This document shows positions 62,263 to 64,000 of a stretch of DNA of 64,000 nt, one piece after another (the stretch's first letter is position 1; every line of letters begins with the position of its first letter). The DNA comes from Bacteroidota bacterium. GTDB taxonomy: Bacteria > Bacteroidota > Bacteroidia > Chitinophagales > Chitinophagaceae. The translations under genes were made by a program, and so were the position numbers. Under the pieces are notes generated by a model. It had not been told where the DNA came from and did not search any database. It saw only the letters and a program-made list of their open reading frames with translations. The stretch is from NCBI GenBank assembly GCA_018267575.1, contig JAFDYF010000056.1, positions 402,505 to 466,504 of the forward strand, in the 5' to 3' direction.

Positions 62263-62349
62263 AATGGAGTGGCTTCGCCGTCACATAACCCGCTTTCCTA
62301 CCACACTTTGCCCTTACGCACCGGGAAGGACAGGGAAGCGCACTCCATT
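62263..62349 (-). other. Large imperfect stem-loop ahead of traE
   Basis: AATGGAGTG plus GCTTC (62263-62276) pairs with GAAGC and CACTCCATT (62335-62349), with one bulged G at 62340: 14 base pairs enclosing 58 bases. The enclosed part is GC-rich and contains further short complementary blocks. It lies in the only substantial spacer (132 bp) within this part of the tra operon, 39 bp before the traE start, and no T-run follows on either strand, so it does not look like a simple terminator. An mRNA leader structure or an oriT-type element are both possible. Confidence 0.65.
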
Positions 62350-62356
62350 AGGTCTG

Positions 62357-62833
62357 CTACACTGCTTCTTTCCACAGCAGTTCCACTTCATCCTCGTCAA
62401 GTGTAACAGCACCATATTTTTGACACTCAGATACAATCAGTTCATTGATAGATGAACGAAGGGGAGAGTATCTTACAGAAGGGTATTCTTTCAGCACCAT
62501 GCTGAGATATTGCTTAAACTCCTGGGGAATGAGTTTTCTACTGGAGGCATCTGCTATTACCGTTTTCAGGCGTTCAATAAGATGCTCCACTTCTGAAAAT
62601 TCATCATCCGTGGTGTTTTCAAAACCACTCGTTTCCTGAAGGCTTTGCTCATTGTCCGGATTGTATGCAGCATGTTCGTTAGGAACGGCTGCTCTGAACT
62701 TCAGTTTTCTTTTCCCGGATAGTAGATCCTTGATCTCACCTGAGAAATACTTCATCCCTACAAAGAGGTAATAGATGGCTAATAGTATGGCAACTGCAAT
62801 AATGTAGTCTGACCATGAAATGTTTTTTAACAT
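62357..62833 (-). CDS. ICE membrane protein of unknown function
   Basis: The 158-residue product has an N-terminal membrane helix (WSDYIIAVAILLAIYYLFVG, with MKYFS after it), a short basic stretch (KRKLKFRAAVP) and an acidic helical cytoplasmic part (DEFSEVEHLIERLKTVIADA, then KYGAVTLDEDEVELLWKEAV). I do not recognise it by name; position upstream of traE in the tra operon suggests the DUF-type component often found there. It is the first gene of the minus-strand series visible in the window, although the operon could begin further right. Confidence 0.7.
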   Translation of the reverse strand: MLKNISWSDYIIAVAILLAIYYLFVGMKYFSGEIKDLLSGKRKLKFRAAVPNEHAAYNPDNEQSLQETSGFENTTDDEFSEVEHLIERLKTVIADASSRKLIPQEFKQYLSMVLKEYPSVRYSPLRSSINELIVSECQKYGAVTLDEDEVELLWKEAV

Positions 62834-63080
62834 ACGCTTGCTTTTTTCGTTTACACTTTTTCATCCCGACTTTGAAAGCCGTTGTATTCTGTTGTTTCTG
62901 AAAGCAAAAAAACGAAGATGAGCAAGGCGTTTCAAGTCCAACATTTCTTGCATTGAAAGTTGTACCCGTTGTACCCCTGTGATTATCAGCCATTCCAGAG
63001 GCTGAAAACCGATTATTTTTTTTAAATTAGTAATAGGAAATTAGTTGACTATTATTGTTGAATAGCTAAAAAGCATTGTT
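62834..63080. other. Divergent spacer between tra operon and cargo genes
   Basis: About 250 bp. A tandem GTTGTACCC-GTTGTACCCC lies at 62966-62984. The spacer should hold promoters for both the tra operon and the plus-strand lipoprotein gene, but I see no clear TTTG / TAnnTTTG pair. A minus-strand frame at 62736-62993 overlaps the membrane-protein gene and is not supported. Confidence 0.4.
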
Positions 63081-63596
63081 ATGAAAACAGTAAGTGTATT
63101 AGGACTTGCCATTTTACTTATGGCATCTTGCAGCCAGACAAAGCTGGAGAAGGAAGAAGCAGCTTCGGTTATACGTTCTGAAAAGAATTATCCGAAGGTG
63201 TACGAATATGAAGTTAATGTGAGTGATCCGGCAAGTGCCCGGAAGCTATTGGACGCAGGACTGGAGGCGGAAGGGTTAGTAACAATAGATAAAACGCAGA
63301 AGCTAAAAGATGCGGGACAACCTATTGTCCATTTTACCGAGAAGGCAAAGCCTTACCTCATCCGCATAGATGAGAAGTATGACAATGTACAGGTGGTAAA
63401 GGTGGCAGATATGGACTTAGCAGATGTTACTGGAATTCAATTGCAGGAAGACAACAAAAGTGCTACCGTGGAATATACTATCGCCTATAAGAACATCACA
63501 CCTTTTGCCAAGCTGATGAAACGTGACCTTTCCGAAAAGAAAGTTGAACGTGCAACTCTTTCTTACTTTGACACAGGCTGGAAACTGGATAAGTAG
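63081..63596 (+). CDS. ICE cargo lipoprotein, 171 aa
   Basis: The protein has a lipoprotein signal (LGLAILLMASC, Cys at about residue 17), followed by a Lys/Glu-rich mature part with alternating alpha and beta segments (KVYEYEVNVSDPASARKLLD, LRIDEKYDNVQVVKVADMDL-like, ATLSYFDTGWKLDK). I do not recognise the family. It is on the strand opposite the tra operon and probably not part of it. The gene that follows encodes a fragment of an ester cyclase-type protein. Confidence 0.65.
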   Translation: MKTVSVLGLAILLMASCSQTKLEKEEAASVIRSEKNYPKVYEYEVNVSDPASARKLLDAGLEAEGLVTIDKTQKLKDAGQPIVHFTEKAKPYLIRIDEKYDNVQVVKVADMDLADVTGIQLQEDNKSATVEYTIAYKNITPFAKLMKRDLSEKKVERATLSYFDTGWKLDK

Positions 63597-63642
63597 CAAT
63601 AGATTTTCTGTGACATTCAATGTTACCTAAATAAAAAAGGTT

Positions 63643-63831
63643 ATGGCCAATTGTGAACAAATCTATCGAGAATACATTACCTGCCTGAATAGTCGTGATT
63701 TAGACAATTTGAAGCATTTTGTCCATGACGATGTTTGCTACAATGGCAATCAAATTGGCATTTCGGGTTACCAAAAGATGCTTGAAAAAAATTTTGACGA
63801 AATCCCTGATCTATATTTCACTATTCCCTAA
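63643..63831 (+). pseudogene. Truncated SnoaL-like / ester-cyclase fragment
   Basis: The 62-residue frame reads CEQIYREYITCLNSRDLDNL, then VHDDVCYNGNQIGISGYQKM and DEIPDLYFTIP before a stop. The pattern matches the first half of SnoaL-like ester cyclases of about 130 residues (helix-sheet start with VHD and YNG), and the second half with the rest of the barrel is missing, with no continuation in another frame that I can see. It therefore looks like a remnant rather than a functional enzyme. A short real protein cannot be excluded. Confidence 0.55.
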
Positions 63832-64000
63832 AATCCGCAGGTAGTTAATTAGGATGTTTAAAGATTAAATATAGCAACCATTTTGCTTTTATTTTTGTCC
63901 CTTTTGGGTCGTTACTGACCGGGTGCCGGGAAGTAGTCAGTGTGAATTGCTGGGCCAAACTGGTACAGAGGAGGTTTTTCCGGTTTTTTTGTCGTTTTCT
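63832..64000. other. Unassigned sequence at the window end with inverted repeat
   Basis: No gene is seen. ACTGAC (63914-63919) and GTCAGT (63936-63941) flank 16 bases (CGGGTGCCGGGAAGTA), and GGTTTTTCCGGTTTTTTTG follows. It could be an untranslated leader or oriT-proximal DNA of the element, given its place between cargo and the mobilisation genes expected to the right; the window ends before this can be decided. Confidence 0.3.

Noticed and set aside
62736..62993. 85-codon minus-strand frame overlapping the first membrane-protein gene
   Set aside because: No family, odd composition rich in Cys and His, and it overlaps a better-supported gene.
1..64000. CRISPR array, rRNA genes, transposase or insertion sequence
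   Set aside because: No regularly spaced direct repeats, no rRNA-like sequence and no transposase frame were seen; the only recombinases are the two serine enzymes.

Overview
The window is chromosomal DNA of a member of the Bacteroidota, most likely a Chitinophagaceae-like bacterium. The evidence is the gene families (carboxypeptidase-regulatory TonB-dependent receptor, OstA-like and LptD-like proteins beside an MCE protein and an amidase, a fused SpmA/SpmB protein, an EF-G paralogue), Bacteroidota-type promoter elements (TTTG / TAnnTTTG) and a type B (Bacteroidetes tra) conjugation operon. The rank below phylum is inference.

Positions 1-36,720 are ordinary chromosome. In order they hold: the tail of an alpha-2-macroglobulin; a secreted protein and an ABC-2 permease; a Tat-exported M24 peptidase; two universal-stress proteins; an M48 lipoprotein protease; purC with a 41-residue membrane protein behind it; a TonB-dependent receptor with a fasciclin lipoprotein; a sulfatase; an outer-membrane barrel and a DUF4136 lipoprotein; a stress-protein / zinc-ribbon / large modular secreted protein group; ychF; SpmAB; an envelope-biogenesis block (OstA-like, MCE, amidase and divergent LptD-like, which together would move LPS and lipid to the outer membrane and process peptidoglycan); plsC, ung, a YhcH-family protein and an EF-G paralogue. 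Four spacers between convergent genes (about 13.5, 21.2, 24.1 and 32.1 kb) carry dispersed repeat-like sequence.

A tRNA-Arg(TCT) gene at 36,643-36,719 marks the junction with an integrative and conjugative element (ICE) that runs to the end of the window, at least 27 kb. Its left end carries a large serine recombinase whose reading frame runs antisense through the tRNA, then a Fic protein with an AbiEi-like N-terminal half, then a second, paralogous serine recombinase with two small proteins upstream. From 62.8 kb leftwards to about 42.1 kb lies one long minus-strand conjugation operon: small membrane protein, traE, small protein, a giant methylase-helicase, traF, hypothetical, traG (VirB4), hypothetical, three paralogous TraI/VirB5-like exported proteins, traJ (VirB6), traK (VirB8), traL, traM (VirB10), traN (VirB9), then two paralogous hypothetical proteins around a lipoprotein. 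The products would form the envelope-spanning mating channel. Relaxase, coupling protein and the other attachment site are not present and presumably lie to the right.

The most interesting points are the recombinase-Fic/AbiEi-recombinase module at the integration junction, the recombinase C-terminus encoded by the antisense strand of the tRNA, a large imperfect stem-loop just ahead of traE, the tripled TraI-like genes, and repeat-filled convergent spacers.
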